Shown here one piece after another: positions 7,307-17,194 of a DNA stretch of 64,000 bases. Source of the stretch: Capsulimonadaceae bacterium (lineage in GTDB: Bacteria; Armatimonadota; Armatimonadia; Armatimonadales; Capsulimonadaceae). Position 1 is the first letter of the stretch. Each line of letters opens with the position of its first letter. The notes under the pieces are model-generated. The model was not told the origin of the DNA. It saw only the letters and a list, made by a program, of their open reading frames with translations, and made no database searches. The stretch is from assembly GCA_031292625.1 (NCBI GenBank), contig JARLGU010000050.1, positions 1 to 64,000 of the forward strand, given 5' to 3'. A program made the position numbers and the translations under genes.

Positions 7307-10300
7307 TCAGTCGCCGCTCGCCGCCGGTACAACCGTCCAGCTCTCTCCCATCGGCATCCCGCTTCCCCCGGCGCTCTGGTACAGGTCGTTCCCGTGCAAA
7401 AGCACGAGATTCCGGCTCGTTCCAAACTCATCCAATATAACGCTCTCGGTTCCTTCCGGCGCAAGTCCGGTCAGTCCGGTAAGCGCTTTCTCGAGACTGC
7501 CATCGGACCACGCCAACCAGGTTGAATTGTCTCTTGCTAGGCGACGCCCCCAGATATCTTCGGTGCCCCCATCCGCCGCCGCGACGATCTGGTAGTAATA
7601 GGTGATCCCGGAGCTCCGATCTAAGAGGGCGACAGGCGCTGTCCCATCGAGTTGAAAGACCTGCATTTCAGTCCCCAGCGTCTTGAACTGATCGACGCTC
7701 CGTGCACGCACGACCAGCCCGGCGTCATTAATATAGACGATCTCATACGTCGCGGTATCGTCGTCGATTAAGAGCGCGGGGCTGCTGCCGTCCCGGTTTA
7801 GCGGGCGAGCTTCCCCGTCCTGAACCAAATCGCACCCACGGTGCGGAGTAGCGGTTAGCTGCCCGTTCTCATCGACGCCGGCAATCCAGATACGGCCAGT
7901 CGCCCGGCTGATCGCCATGGCCTGAGGCAGTCCCGCATCCGCAACGGTCGTATAGTCCGACCACGGAAAGTCCAGTTCGCTGAGCAGCGTAAAGAACTGC
8001 GTCGTCGTCCGCGTCTTCGACATCGCGATCTGGAGCGCACCCGCTAGCGGCATGCCAACGAACCGGTAGAAGTTCGGTATCCCCGTCGCCGAAAGCACCG
8101 GGCTCGTGGTGGACTGCGCCTGCCAGCTCCCGTCAGCGTTCTGCACCTCGATCGATGCCGGGGCGGGAGACGCGCTTCCTGTCCTTGCGCTGCCCCACAT
8201 GAACCCCTGCTGCCCGTCGCCGTGGATGAACCGGCAGATCACCGGGCCAAGCAGTGGGTTATGCACGTACGATCCAAAAATCTCAAGCATCGGAAGCGTT
8301 GCGCGGACACGGTACGTCTTACTGCCCATCCACAAGCTCGGAACGCTGGAACGCGTTGGGAACCGGCCATCGCAGATCAAGGGTGCGGAATCGCTAAAGA
8401 CGGGGGACGGTGTCCCGCTGAGCATCTCCGTCCATCCCGAATCCTGCGCGTACGACACCGTATAGTTCATGAGCAGGCTATTCAGCCCGCTTATCGTCTC
8501 TTTGGAAAGGTTGTAAATCCGTTCGACAAGCTTCCCGTCGCACAGGATCTCCAATTTCGTCGGCGCGGGAATAGTATAGTTTGGGTTATCGGTCGGCGTC
8601 CCCTCGCAAACGACCTCGGACCCGTAAAGGACGATCGGCGTCAACGTGGCGACCTTGACCGGCGTGCTGCCCGCGACAAGAAGGCTAACCATCCCCAACG
8701 TGCCAAGCCCCGCGTCGTGCGTCCCTTCTATGGCGTGACACAGATCGATGACATATTCACCGCTGGTCATGTCGATGTTGTACGTCAGGTGCGGTGACGA
8801 GCCCGTTGTGGACGGCGCGGCATAAACCCAGGTTGACGGCCAATTCGTGCCTCCCGGCGTAAACTGCAACTGCGCAATTCCACCCGATCCCGTCACCTTC
8901 AGATAGCGGTAGCCGAAAACGTTGGTCGCATACGCGTTTGCGGTTGTTACGTTCTTGCTCGAATCGAGACCGACATTAACCGGCGGCACAACCGTCTTCG
9001 TGAACGTCGCGTTTCCGTACGGGATGCCGTCGTACGCGATGTTGCCGGTAAGCAAGCCCTGTGGGACAAAGTAAGGCAGGCTGTTATCCGACGTGGACAC
9101 TCCCGTCAGCGGAACGGAGAACGTTGCGGCGAATGGCCCCGTCAAGGTTCCCGAGAGCGTTCCGGTAACCTCGCGGGAGACGACTCCGGTTACTGGAATG
9201 CCCGTGGTTGCGACGCTTCCGATATATACGGCGCTCGGCTGTACATAGAGGATGCCGTTGATCGCCTCGGACAACGTAATGTTCAGCGAACACATAGCCC
9301 CGGTCGTGTGGCCGTGAGCATCCGTGATGAGCGACGTAATTGACCCCGTGATCGTTCCCGCCACCGTCCCCATGCTCGCGCCGGTGACAGCATCCTTGAC
9401 GGTTCCCGAGACCGTTCCCGTGACCGCGAGGCCCTTCTTGAGAGTGACGCCTGAATTAAGCGACGCGCCTGAAATCGTGGCATTGCCGCTCACAGTGGCG
9501 GCTCGATAGAACGCCCCGGTCCCAATTCCATTGAGCGACACCGGAAGCATCGGACGCGCGCCAACCTGGTAGATCGCCGGGCTGCCCCAAGGGCTCACTA
9601 TGTTGTAGCCGTTGTAGCTGTAGCTGTAATAGTAGCCCGCCGCGAATCCGCCTCCGAACCCTCCGAGCGTCGAACCATCCGTCATGGTGCTGTTGTAAAC
9701 ATACTGTTTCGGATGGTTGATATTCTGGATCCACGCTTGCATGGCCCCGCAGGAGACGGGATGCCCATCCCACATCTTGTCATCGAGCGTCAGCAGCGGA
9801 TCGAGAACCGGCGAGATCCATGCGTGGTATCCGGTAGAAGGCCATGACCAACCCGAATCGGCGGGGGGGGCCATCGTCTGAGTGCCGCCTTGTGAGATTT
9901 CCGCGCGTATCCCCGTAGCCGAAATAGTGAGAACGCTATTATAATTGGTTGCCGGTTGCCCCAGCCAGGGATAGGCCGGTGTCGTGCGCTCATCTACAAA
10001 CTGAGCATAGGGAGGCCCCGAGCAAACGAACCCATCAACGGACATCGTGACGCCCGAAACCTCATTGACGCGCCCGAGCGTCTGTGCCAAGAAAACAGCA
10101 CCTTCTGAGTCGGCCGGATCGCCGTCCGTTGAGATTCTCAGGACGGCGTTGTCATCTACGCTAAAATCAAGGTACACCGGGAAGACCACTTCATCGAAAC
10201 CCGGACCGGTTGTAGTATAAATGTCCCTCCAGCCATTCGGAAGATTAAGGCTAAACCCTCCACACTGCAAGGAGATGCTGCTTGGGAGGACGCCAGCCTG

Positions 10301-11002
10301 CCCGTAGTCGAGATGAGTTTCGTAACTTACGGCGATGGAGAAGGGGACCGAAATGTCCACGAGCGAGTTGTAAACAGAATACGAGATCGGACTGTAAGAA
10401 AACACCTTACCATCCGGCATTCCGCTCGCAACATAGAAGCCGCCTGCCGACCCCCACGTCCATTTGATGGTAACCTGCGCGCCAACTTCCGCCGGGTAAT
10501 ATTTCCACGCGGTTGACGGAAACCCATTATTTTCAAGCCAAGCAGCACCGGGAGGTCCATAGAACGAAATTCCGTAAGTGACATCGTAGATGGTGCCTTT
10601 GGACCCAAAGGAATTCCCCGGTAAAAGAGATGAAACCCATATCGCGGGCTTGTAAACAGGGTAGGCTGAAAATGGACCTGCGATCGCCCGGGCGCTATCG
10701 GTATACGACGGGCGGCTCTCCTCGACCGCATCGATATTGTGGTCCGACAAGTACGCCGTCAGCTGTTCAAACGTCGGGTTGCCGTCCGGCCCTGCTCCAA
10801 TGATGGACTCAAATGCCGTATTCGTGTAAACTCCATTACTGGGCAAACTATCCGATTCAGAGATATCCATAAATGGACCGCAAGGCCCCGTGTATGCGCC
10901 AACTCCAGTCCCAGTATAGTAGAAAGTCCAAGCCGGACGCACAAAATGAAGCGTCCCCGACGCCCGCATCTTCGGCCCCGCCCCAATAATCTTGATGCCC
11001 AT
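7307..11002 (-). CDS. Very large prophage tail-associated protein, beta-rich
   Basis: The 1231-residue protein is the largest of the module. It contains many aromatic, beta-rich segments, and near residues 497-640 a run of GTVSGTV, GTVAGTITGSITS and VTGTLSGTLTGP repeats that could form a beta-solenoid or fibre shaft. It lacks the long coiled coils and membrane segments of a tape-measure protein. A tail tip, baseplate hub or fibre role is possible but unproven. ATG 11002 lies 7 bp past the stop of the small gene before it and has only a weak ribosome site, so translation is probably coupled. Confidence 0.7.
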   Translation of the reverse strand: MGIKIIGAGPKMRASGTLHFVRPAWTFYYTGTGVGAYTGPCGPFMDISESDSLPSNGVYTNTAFESIIGAGPDGNPTFEQLTAYLSDHNIDAVEESRPSYTDSARAIAGPFSAYPVYKPAIWVSSLLPGNSFGSKGTIYDVTYGISFYGPPGAAWLENNGFPSTAWKYYPAEVGAQVTIKWTWGSAGGFYVASGMPDGKVFSYSPISYSVYNSLVDISVPFSIAVSYETHLDYGQAGVLPSSISLQCGGFSLNLPNGWRDIYTTTGPGFDEVVFPVYLDFSVDDNAVLRISTDGDPADSEGAVFLAQTLGRVNEVSGVTMSVDGFVCSGPPYAQFVDERTTPAYPWLGQPATNYNSVLTISATGIRAEISQGGTQTMAPPADSGWSWPSTGYHAWISPVLDPLLTLDDKMWDGHPVSCGAMQAWIQNINHPKQYVYNSTMTDGSTLGGFGGGFAAGYYYSYSYNGYNIVSPWGSPAIYQVGARPMLPVSLNGIGTGAFYRAATVSGNATISGASLNSGVTLKKGLAVTGTVSGTVKDAVTGASMGTVAGTITGSITSLITDAHGHTTGAMCSLNITLSEAINGILYVQPSAVYIGSVATTGIPVTGVVSREVTGTLSGTLTGPFAATFSVPLTGVSTSDNSLPYFVPQGLLTGNIAYDGIPYGNATFTKTVVPPVNVGLDSSKNVTTANAYATNVFGYRYLKVTGSGGIAQLQFTPGGTNWPSTWVYAAPSTTGSSPHLTYNIDMTSGEYVIDLCHAIEGTHDAGLGTLGMVSLLVAGSTPVKVATLTPIVLYGSEVVCEGTPTDNPNYTIPAPTKLEILCDGKLVERIYNLSKETISGLNSLLMNYTVSYAQDSGWTEMLSGTPSPVFSDSAPLICDGRFPTRSSVPSLWMGSKTYRVRATLPMLEIFGSYVHNPLLGPVICRFIHGDGQQGFMWGSARTGSASPAPASIEVQNADGSWQAQSTTSPVLSATGIPNFYRFVGMPLAGALQIAMSKTRTTTQFFTLLSELDFPWSDYTTVADAGLPQAMAISRATGRIWIAGVDENGQLTATPHRGCDLVQDGEARPLNRDGSSPALLIDDDTATYEIVYINDAGLVVRARSVDQFKTLGTEMQVFQLDGTAPVALLDRSSGITYYYQIVAAADGGTEDIWGRRLARDNSTWLAWSDGSLEKALTGLTGLAPEGTESVILDEFGTSRNLVLLHGNDLYQSAGGSGMPMGESWTVVPAASGD

Positions 11003-11008
11003 CTCTGC

Positions 11009-11254
11009 CTAATCCCATTCCCCGCTATCCCATCCAAACGGCGACTGCAGATCCCACAGAAAGCGCTCGCCGCCATCCTCCGCGTTCAGCGACACCGTCG
11101 TTCCCGCCGCGCCGCCGATCGTCGCAAGCATCGCATCCACGTCGCTAGTCGCTTGGCGCGTTGTCACCATGGGCCGCTGGACCTGGGCTTTAACCTGCCC
11201 GGACGCTTGCCTGTCCAGGCTTCGTACGAGTTTCCACTTGTCGATCGTTGACAC
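11009..11254 (-). CDS. Small prophage protein, 81 residues
   Basis: It starts with GTG at 11254 behind GAGGATGCG. The sequence is mixed: a basic N-terminus (MSTIDKWKLVRSLDRQ), then an acidic C-terminus ending WDLQSPFGWDSGEWD. It sits between two large tail genes in the same direction. I do not recognise it. Confidence 0.6.
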   Translation of the reverse strand: MSTIDKWKLVRSLDRQASGQVKAQVQRPMVTTRQATSDVDAMLATIGGAAGTTVSLNAEDGGERFLWDLQSPFGWDSGEWD

Positions 11255-11332
11255 GAACGCATCCTCACAACATGACGGCGCCCGCCATGTTCAACGAACT
11301 GGCGGGCGCTATACCAAGATTGCAGAAGTCTC

Positions 11333-13630
11333 TTAGACGAGCTCGACCATGTATTGCGTCGTGCGCGCCCGGTCGCCCGTTGAGCCATCGAGCGCTCCGA
11401 AACTCGCGGATATCGCAGTCACCAACGAGTTGCCGTACGCCTCAAGGTAGCAGGGAGAGTTGATCAAAAACTCCCTGCGATAGTCGGGCAGCGCAAATTC
11501 AATCTTCCGAGTCGGCTTCGTCAGGCGGGCGGCCAAATTCGCGCAAGCAGCGACGACTGCGTCTTGGGTGGTCAGCGACGCATCTAGCAGCGTGTAGATC
11601 CACCGGTCGCCAACGTAAAACGGGTTGCTTCGGTCCGTCATCAGCGCCGTCGCCACATAGTGCGCCGTCAGCGAGTTGCCCTGATCATCCATTCCCACAA
11701 CGAAAATATCGTTCGCGACCAGTTCCTCCGTAAATTGGCGCACAGGGGGATCCGCAAGCGCCGCAAGGCCAGACACGCTACAATTGGGCTCACTCTGTAG
11801 CGTCGTTCCCCCTAAATGAGACAGGCTCGTGTTGGACAAGTGGACAATGGGCACGCCGTACTGCCACATCAGTGACGAAATCTCGAAATCCTTGGGCATG
11901 TAGTAGAACACGCCGCCATATTCAAAGAGGTCCCACCCACTCCAATTCACGATCTCGTTCAAAAACTCTTCAGCCGTCGTCCCGTCTCGCGGCCGCCAAG
12001 CTGGTTCCGATCCAACCGTCGCGGGAGGCAAAGGCGCATTGATGCCGTCGTTATAGATGCTGATTTCCGCCCGAGAGACGTTCAATGCCGTGCCGCCCGC
12101 GAAATCGGACGCATCCACGAGCCCGGCAGCCATGAGGATATTGCGAACGACTTCGGTATGCGCCGTGTTGTCCCAGTCACGCTGTGACGATAATATGCAG
12201 TGACGCAGCTTCTTGGATAATCCCGCGCAGCTTACATCAACCGCCGAACACTGTCCATCCGCGAAATCGATGCGCTCCGTAAAGCCGTCAAATATCGTCA
12301 CCGGTCCTTGATTGGCCGCTACAATCGCCCTGTCAGGATCAGTTTCGTCGGTCAGTCGTCCTCCAAATCCCTGAGCAGCTTCGGGATGATTGCTCGGAAG
12401 ATCTAGATAAGCCGAAATCCGCAAGTTCTGCGCATCCTTCAGGGATTTCCAGATGCCGTCCGGGTTATCGAGGGTGAACTTAAAGACCGATTTGCCGCGG
12501 TCCTTATCCAGATGCATCTCCGCGCTCGTTGCCAATACGATCGTCGTCTTTAAGGCGGTGCGATTTGCCAGCTCGCGTCTGGCATCAATTCGGTTCAAAT
12601 AATCCATCGGGGAGTAGAACTTGCCGAAGACAGCCGGCGATCCCGCGAGGTCGCCGTATCCTTCGCTTCCGTTGGCGGAGCGAAGGGTGATCAGGTACCG
12701 GTACGTGACCGGCGGCGACGATGGATCAATCGTGGTCAGCGGCGCCAGCGCAATTGATGTTCCCATCTCCTGGTCTGCCTGAGCGATCGTCAATGCCGGC
12801 TGCTTAAGTATGGGATAGCTCGACGGATAGGATTGCGTCGTCAACATCGCCTCTGCGGGATATTGCAGAACCGAGAGGGAAAACGTGGCCGAGGGAGGCG
12901 TGCACGTGTTGTACAAGCTCACGGCCGCCGCCTCGGTAATCACGTAAACGCCGCCCGTATCCGGTCCCTTGTCCGCCGTATTCACGTCGGCATCAAGCGT
13001 GCCCCCAACGTTCGCGACAAAATAGCCGCCCAGGTTCGACCAAATCAGCAAACATTGGCGGCGAAACGGCAGCACAAGGATCTGCACGAACTTTCCGGAA
13101 ACCGGAGCGCCGCCGCTAAGATTGCCGGAGGCAACCGGCGCTCCTGGGGAGCGCACGTCGAAAAGATCCGCGTTCCCGTCACTGTGCAAGAACAACGAGA
13201 AATATCCGCCGAATGTCATGTCGAACAGGTCGTAGACACGCTGATCCGCCGGCGCGTAAAGCCACGCCTCCACGAAGAACCCCGCATTGCGAGGAAAGAA
13301 GTGTTGCGTTATTACACCGCCGCTAACCTGTCCGAGCGACTGCAAAAAGTAGTCCGTGCTTGCACGCCGCGCAACCTGCTCCCAGTTTGGCTGTCCTCCG
13401 TTTGCAGAGCTAAGGTCAGAATAATCCGCTAATGTAAACTTCGTCCGGCTCGCCCAATCGTCCATCAATTGATAAGGCTGTATCAACAGCGCCGAACCAT
13501 CAGGCGTGCGCCAACACCCCTCGTTGATCGTGCCGTTCGATGACAACGGAAGCCTGTCAACGCTCCCGTTGAGAGAAAACCCGGGAACGGACACGTACAC
13601 GTCCGGGACATCCAAATCGATTATCAACAT
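11333..13630 (-). CDS. Prophage minor tail / tip-like protein
   Basis: The 765-residue protein starts at ATG 13630 (GGAGCG upstream); an in-frame ATG at 13669 overlaps the previous gene and lacks a site. Residues 1-250 are beta-rich with a lectin-like look (FFVEAWLYAP, YSLFLHSDGNADLF). The middle and C-terminal parts resemble tail-tip proteins with a hub-like fold (SVFKFTLDNPDGIWKS, VTIFDGFTERIDF, GGVFYYMPKDF). Gene order before the 1231-residue protein suits a distal tail role. Assignment is tentative. Confidence 0.6.
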   Translation of the reverse strand: MLIIDLDVPDVYVSVPGFSLNGSVDRLPLSSNGTINEGCWRTPDGSALLIQPYQLMDDWASRTKFTLADYSDLSSANGGQPNWEQVARRASTDYFLQSLGQVSGGVITQHFFPRNAGFFVEAWLYAPADQRVYDLFDMTFGGYFSLFLHSDGNADLFDVRSPGAPVASGNLSGGAPVSGKFVQILVLPFRRQCLLIWSNLGGYFVANVGGTLDADVNTADKGPDTGGVYVITEAAAVSLYNTCTPPSATFSLSVLQYPAEAMLTTQSYPSSYPILKQPALTIAQADQEMGTSIALAPLTTIDPSSPPVTYRYLITLRSANGSEGYGDLAGSPAVFGKFYSPMDYLNRIDARRELANRTALKTTIVLATSAEMHLDKDRGKSVFKFTLDNPDGIWKSLKDAQNLRISAYLDLPSNHPEAAQGFGGRLTDETDPDRAIVAANQGPVTIFDGFTERIDFADGQCSAVDVSCAGLSKKLRHCILSSQRDWDNTAHTEVVRNILMAAGLVDASDFAGGTALNVSRAEISIYNDGINAPLPPATVGSEPAWRPRDGTTAEEFLNEIVNWSGWDLFEYGGVFYYMPKDFEISSLMWQYGVPIVHLSNTSLSHLGGTTLQSEPNCSVSGLAALADPPVRQFTEELVANDIFVVGMDDQGNSLTAHYVATALMTDRSNPFYVGDRWIYTLLDASLTTQDAVVAACANLAARLTKPTRKIEFALPDYRREFLINSPCYLEAYGNSLVTAISASFGALDGSTGDRARTTQYMVELV

Positions 13631-13658
13631 CGTATGCGCTCCAAAACGACGCCGAGCC

Positions 13659-14279
13659 TCACCCTGCACCAGGCAGCCCTACCTTTTCCAGACGCATCGT
13701 AGCTACGTAGTCGTCTGTCACCGGATAATGCTCGGAACCCGACACCGCAATCCAGATCGAGCCGTCGTCACCCTGAATTGCGTCGTTGCTCTTGAGCGGC
13801 GCCGTGCTGTACGCTTGCGCGGTTCGTGCATCAATGTTCCCCGCCTGCTCGGCCAAATGCCTCGCGTCAGTCGGCTCAAGGTACGCATAGATGGTCGATG
13901 GCGATGAATACGCCGCATCCGTGACGCCGAACGTCGACGACGATGTCGCCTGCGCCAAGGTCGGAGCGCTCCAATAAGAGAGCGCTTGATACGGGATCCA
14001 TTGCAATTCGCATTGTAACCGTGTCCGGTAACGGCGAACGTCGATCACCTTCCGAAAACTCCCATCAGGCATCGCGGCCATGTCCCCGACACGCACATCG
14101 GCCGCCAGATCGCTCACCGAGAGCGACAACGGCCGGGCCGCGCGGCTCACGGGAGGAACGATCTCCCCCCTCTTGCTCCCGCGAACCGCCGGATAGTAAA
14201 CCCGACAAGAAAATGGCGATCCCGGCGCCGCCAGTCCGCCGCGCGTAATCGCAACAGACGATTTGCTATTAAACGCCAT
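13659..14279 (-). CDS. Prophage structural protein, unknown
   Basis: The 206-residue protein has a basic N-terminus and a central VGDMAAMPDGSFRKVIDVRRYRT segment that looks like a beta-barrel with a loop. A GGGGGAAAGG sequence precedes ATG 14279. It lies in the head-to-tail transition zone. Head-tail joining or a small tail component are both possible. It overlaps none of its neighbours once the next gene starts at 13630. Confidence 0.55.
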   Translation of the reverse strand: MAFNSKSSVAITRGGLAAPGSPFSCRVYYPAVRGSKRGEIVPPVSRAARPLSLSVSDLAADVRVGDMAAMPDGSFRKVIDVRRYRTRLQCELQWIPYQALSYWSAPTLAQATSSSTFGVTDAAYSSPSTIYAYLEPTDARHLAEQAGNIDARTAQAYSTAPLKSNDAIQGDDGSIWIAVSGSEHYPVTDDYVATMRLEKVGLPGAG

Positions 14280-14412
14280 TCTTCACGCCTTTCCCCCTCA
14301 ACCCACCCCGAGCGGATTTCGCCCCGCGAAGCATTATTGCCGGGCCACCGTGTACGCCGCCGCCTCCCCCGCATGAGGGACTGCCGGAGGCGCCTTCAAC
14401 CCGCGCGTTCGC

Positions 14413-15306
14413 CTATTCCCACTCATCCGCCTGCTCGTAATCCGGATACGCCTCGTCCAACACGCCAACCTTGTCCGTCAGCAACTCGATCACGTCCCCC
14501 AGTAACGTCTGTACGCGCCCGCTTGCCGCTGCCGCGCGGCTGGGACCGTTGACGCGAAATGGGTTAAACGCGCCACGCGCCGACACCGCCTGAGAAACCC
14601 ACGTGATCGCCCCAATCCGTTCCGCAGCTTCGTGAAGCCACCGGCGACGTTCGCCGGCTCCGCCATACCCGCCGGGCCCAGTTCCGGCATCGCCCGGGGC
14701 ATGCAGTGCGCCGGCCGAAGTATCGGGAGCAAACGAATACTGCTCGTCACCCGCCTTTCCCGCCGCCAGATCCGACGCCGCGCCGCCGCTCGTCAGCGGG
14801 CCAACCAGCCTGACGCAAACCATGAGCGCAGCGGCCTCATCGAAGTTCGCCTGGTCGTCCAGCAACGCGAGCGCGGCATAGTTGCCACTTGCGGCGCTTG
14901 TGCCAAGTCCGTTGCCGATCTGCGGCCAGCGTAAAAGAATCGAACGCGCCACGGATGCCAATTCCCGCTCAAACAGCGCGTCCCGCACCTCTGCGTTCGT
15001 CCGCTGAAGCCTCGTCAGCGCCAGGCATTTGGCGTCAGTGAACGTCGCAAATCGCGTTTCGACCACCGCATGGCTCGCGCCCGTGCCGTCCGTATAGCTC
15101 CAGCGAAATCCATAGCGACCGGCAATCGCTGGCGTGAACGACGACGCCAGCGTTTGAATCTCGCTCGCTGCCGCCGGGAAAATGCTCGCCGCCTGCGTCA
15201 CAACCGTCCCGTCCGGCGCGGTCACGCCCAGTCCGCCCGACGACGCCTGCCATGCGGTAGACCTGTACACCTCTAACTCAACGTTCGATGTCACGCCAAC
15301 TATCAC
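14413..15306 (-). CDS. Prophage connector-like protein
   Basis: The 297-residue protein starts with GTG 15306 behind a strong GAGGAGGAC. Residues 1-85 form an Ig-like beta region (GRYGFRWSYTDGTG). Residues 85-180 are helical (LALTRLQRTNAEVRDALFERELASVARSILLRW), reminiscent of head-tail connector adaptors. The C-terminus is Gly/Ala-rich with an acidic end. It lies directly past the capsid genes, which fits a connector. Confidence 0.5.
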   Translation of the reverse strand: MIVGVTSNVELEVYRSTAWQASSGGLGVTAPDGTVVTQAASIFPAAASEIQTLASSFTPAIAGRYGFRWSYTDGTGASHAVVETRFATFTDAKCLALTRLQRTNAEVRDALFERELASVARSILLRWPQIGNGLGTSAASGNYAALALLDDQANFDEAAALMVCVRLVGPLTSGGAASDLAAGKAGDEQYSFAPDTSAGALHAPGDAGTGPGGYGGAGERRRWLHEAAERIGAITWVSQAVSARGAFNPFRVNGPSRAAAASGRVQTLLGDVIELLTDKVGVLDEAYPDYEQADEWE

Positions 15307-15353
15307 GTACCGTCCTCCTCACCGCTAGAAACCGACTAATCGCCCAGAGGCAA

Positions 15354-15605
15354 TCAGTACAGTGCGGTCACGCCAGTTGCCGTCGTTCCCGACTTGTACA
15401 CCTTGGTCGCCTCGACAAACACGTGTCCCACGGGGACCGCAATCGTCACATGTGTATCGCCGCCCGGCGTGTCGATTACCAGATTGCCCGCCGAGGCCAC
15501 CAGAAAGCCGCGCGCATGCGGAAATCCAGTATCCACGAACAGTGTATGGTCGCTGCTGGTTACATCCACCGCAACGGCGCGAGTATAGCTAAATGGATAA
15601 CTCAT
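15354..15605 (-). CDS. Small phage protein, spike-base-like
   Basis: The 83-residue protein starts at ATG 15605; residues before it in the open frame look non-coding. The pattern VDVTSSDHTL, GFLVASAGNLVIDTPGG, VTIAVPVGHVFVEATKVY and a terminal TTATGVTALY matches small phage proteins described as spike-base or similar, built of one beta-domain. AGGAGTGAG lies about 17 bp upstream, rather far. Confidence 0.6.
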   Translation of the reverse strand: MSYPFSYTRAVAVDVTSSDHTLFVDTGFPHARGFLVASAGNLVIDTPGGDTHVTIAVPVGHVFVEATKVYKSGTTATGVTALY

Positions 15606-15725
15606 TCGGTCGTTTCTCACTCCTGCAAGTTCGCAGGCGTCTGCCCGCCCGTGGGCAGACGCCAAATAGCGGCGAGGGAGGCGGGGTTCTTAAGTTCCTT
15701 TGGACCACGCCCCCTGCACGCTGGC

Positions 15726-16694
15726 CTAGCTCGTCGCGTTCGATCCATACGCCGTCTGCCACAGTCCATAACCCTGAACGTAGCGTCCGCGAATCGATAT
15801 GTTGTAGCGCTCCTTGATCTTGGCGCTTGGCTGATCCATATCCGTCTCCAGCGTGACCGGGACGTCCTGGCGATTCTGGATCACAATCGGTTTGCTGCGG
15901 CTTGTATCAAGCAGAAACCAATTGTAGGCCGAGTTGTAAGTCGCATCGTCGATCGTTCCATTGATCAGATAGGGGCTGACGACGACGTTGTATTTCCCCC
16001 GGAAGTAGTTATCGTAGCTTGTCGATGCCGTTGCGCCGGCGCCGGCCGTCCCGTCGCCGACCTTCGTGATGACGACCGAAGAGCCGACCAAATCCTCGGC
16101 GACGCGCTTAAGCGCGGGGCCGACAACAAGCGTGTCCGGTACGATTTCCAGCGGACGTCCTTTATCGTCGACGTAGCTCATCATCGCCGCCTCGGCCGCC
16201 TGAAGCGCCGCGTCGCTCAGCGAACTGCCAGTCGCGTTAGTCTGTACCGGGCTGTCGCCCTCCTGATGGCTCGCGCTGAAATAAGGCGAGTCGTCATAGC
16301 ACAGAGAGCTAAACCCCGAAGCGAGCCCAGTGAACGCCAACTGGTTCCAGTGGCGCACGGGTTCCTGCGCCAGATCGCGCGCCTTCTTCATGAGCAGACC
16401 ATATTGGTCATCCTCAAGCGTCTTCCTCCACACAGTGAGGTTGCCCTTGTAAATCTTGTCCGCGAGCGTGTATGTCTTCTCGAAGAGGCTCTGCTCCGCA
16501 ACCTCGTCCACGAACTCCTGCATAACGGCGCCACGCCCCAGCCACGCATAATTCTGGATCGGGAGGGTCGTCGGAATCTCCTCGGCGATCAGTCTCCAGC
16601 GCGCCTGCTCCTGAGCCCGGATATACGCGGCATCAAACTCGGTCTTGACGCCCGCGAACGTAAGCGCGAGTACGTCGGATGTAACCACGGCCAT
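15726..16694 (-). CDS. Major capsid protein, Mu gpT-like
   Basis: The 322-residue protein builds the head shell. It carries the pattern of the Mu-like major head subunit gpT family: YAWLG with a following MQEFV (about 48-60), a LEDDQYG segment near residue 93, the SPYFSASHQ loop near 135, and GRPLEIVPDTLVVGPAL (about 180-196). ATG 16694 follows AAGGAGAT at good spacing. It is preceded by the decoration gene and by the protease/scaffold gene, the usual head order. Confidence 0.9.
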   Translation of the reverse strand: MAVVTSDVLALTFAGVKTEFDAAYIRAQEQARWRLIAEEIPTTLPIQNYAWLGRGAVMQEFVDEVAEQSLFEKTYTLADKIYKGNLTVWRKTLEDDQYGLLMKKARDLAQEPVRHWNQLAFTGLASGFSSLCYDDSPYFSASHQEGDSPVQTNATGSSLSDAALQAAEAAMMSYVDDKGRPLEIVPDTLVVGPALKRVAEDLVGSSVVITKVGDGTAGAGATASTSYDNYFRGKYNVVVSPYLINGTIDDATYNSAYNWFLLDTSRSKPIVIQNRQDVPVTLETDMDQPSAKIKERYNISIRGRYVQGYGLWQTAYGSNATS

Positions 16695-16774
16695 TGCTTA
16701 TAATCTCCTTGGCAAAAAATATGGTCCCGCCATCATACATGGCCGGACCGAAATCATCGGCGCCCTCGCGGAAG

Positions 16775-17194
16775 CTACTGCGCCGCGCGGTCGATTTTCA
16801 CCCGAATGGTTGCCGTATCGACCAGCTCGGTCGCGTATCCCACGAACACGGCATTCGTGCTCGCGCTTGAAACCGTCGCGTCATCCAATCCGTAAAAGGG
16901 CTGGGCGATGTCCGACTCGACCGCCGACGCTTTGCTCACGAGATACGTGCCGGTCTTAAGCACGTGAATGCTCGCGGCCCCGTTAGCGCCGGTCGTGTTG
17001 TCAACGGTCTCGTCGGCCAAGCCTAGAAAGACATCCGGCTGCGATGCCGCGGGGGCTCGCAAGTTGTACACAAAACCGTCGCCGCGCGTAACAACCAGCG
17101 CGCCTTTAAAAATCTTCTGACCCGCCGCCACTCCGTAGAGGACTGTGTCGCCCTGTTTGCGGCCGGGCTCGCGTGGTGCAATGAGTGCGGTCAT
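16775..17194 (-). CDS. Head decoration-like protein
   Basis: The 139-residue protein is beta-rich (VLYGVAAGQKIFKGALVV, VFVGYATELVDTATIRVKID), similar in size and pattern to small capsid-associated proteins encoded between protease/scaffold and major capsid genes. ATG 17194 overlaps the stop of the preceding gene as ATGA and has AAAGGAGAAT upstream, so translation is coupled. Confidence 0.65.
   Translation of the reverse strand: MTALIAPREPGRKQGDTVLYGVAAGQKIFKGALVVTRGDGFVYNLRAPAASQPDVFLGLADETVDNTTGANGAASIHVLKTGTYLVSKASAVESDIAQPFYGLDDATVSSASTNAVFVGYATELVDTATIRVKIDRAAQ

Noticed and set aside
15288-16703. A 471-residue rightward open frame
   Set aside because: It lies antisense to the major capsid gene, is Arg-rich in a way typical of the reverse strand of G+C-rich genes, and has no start signal.
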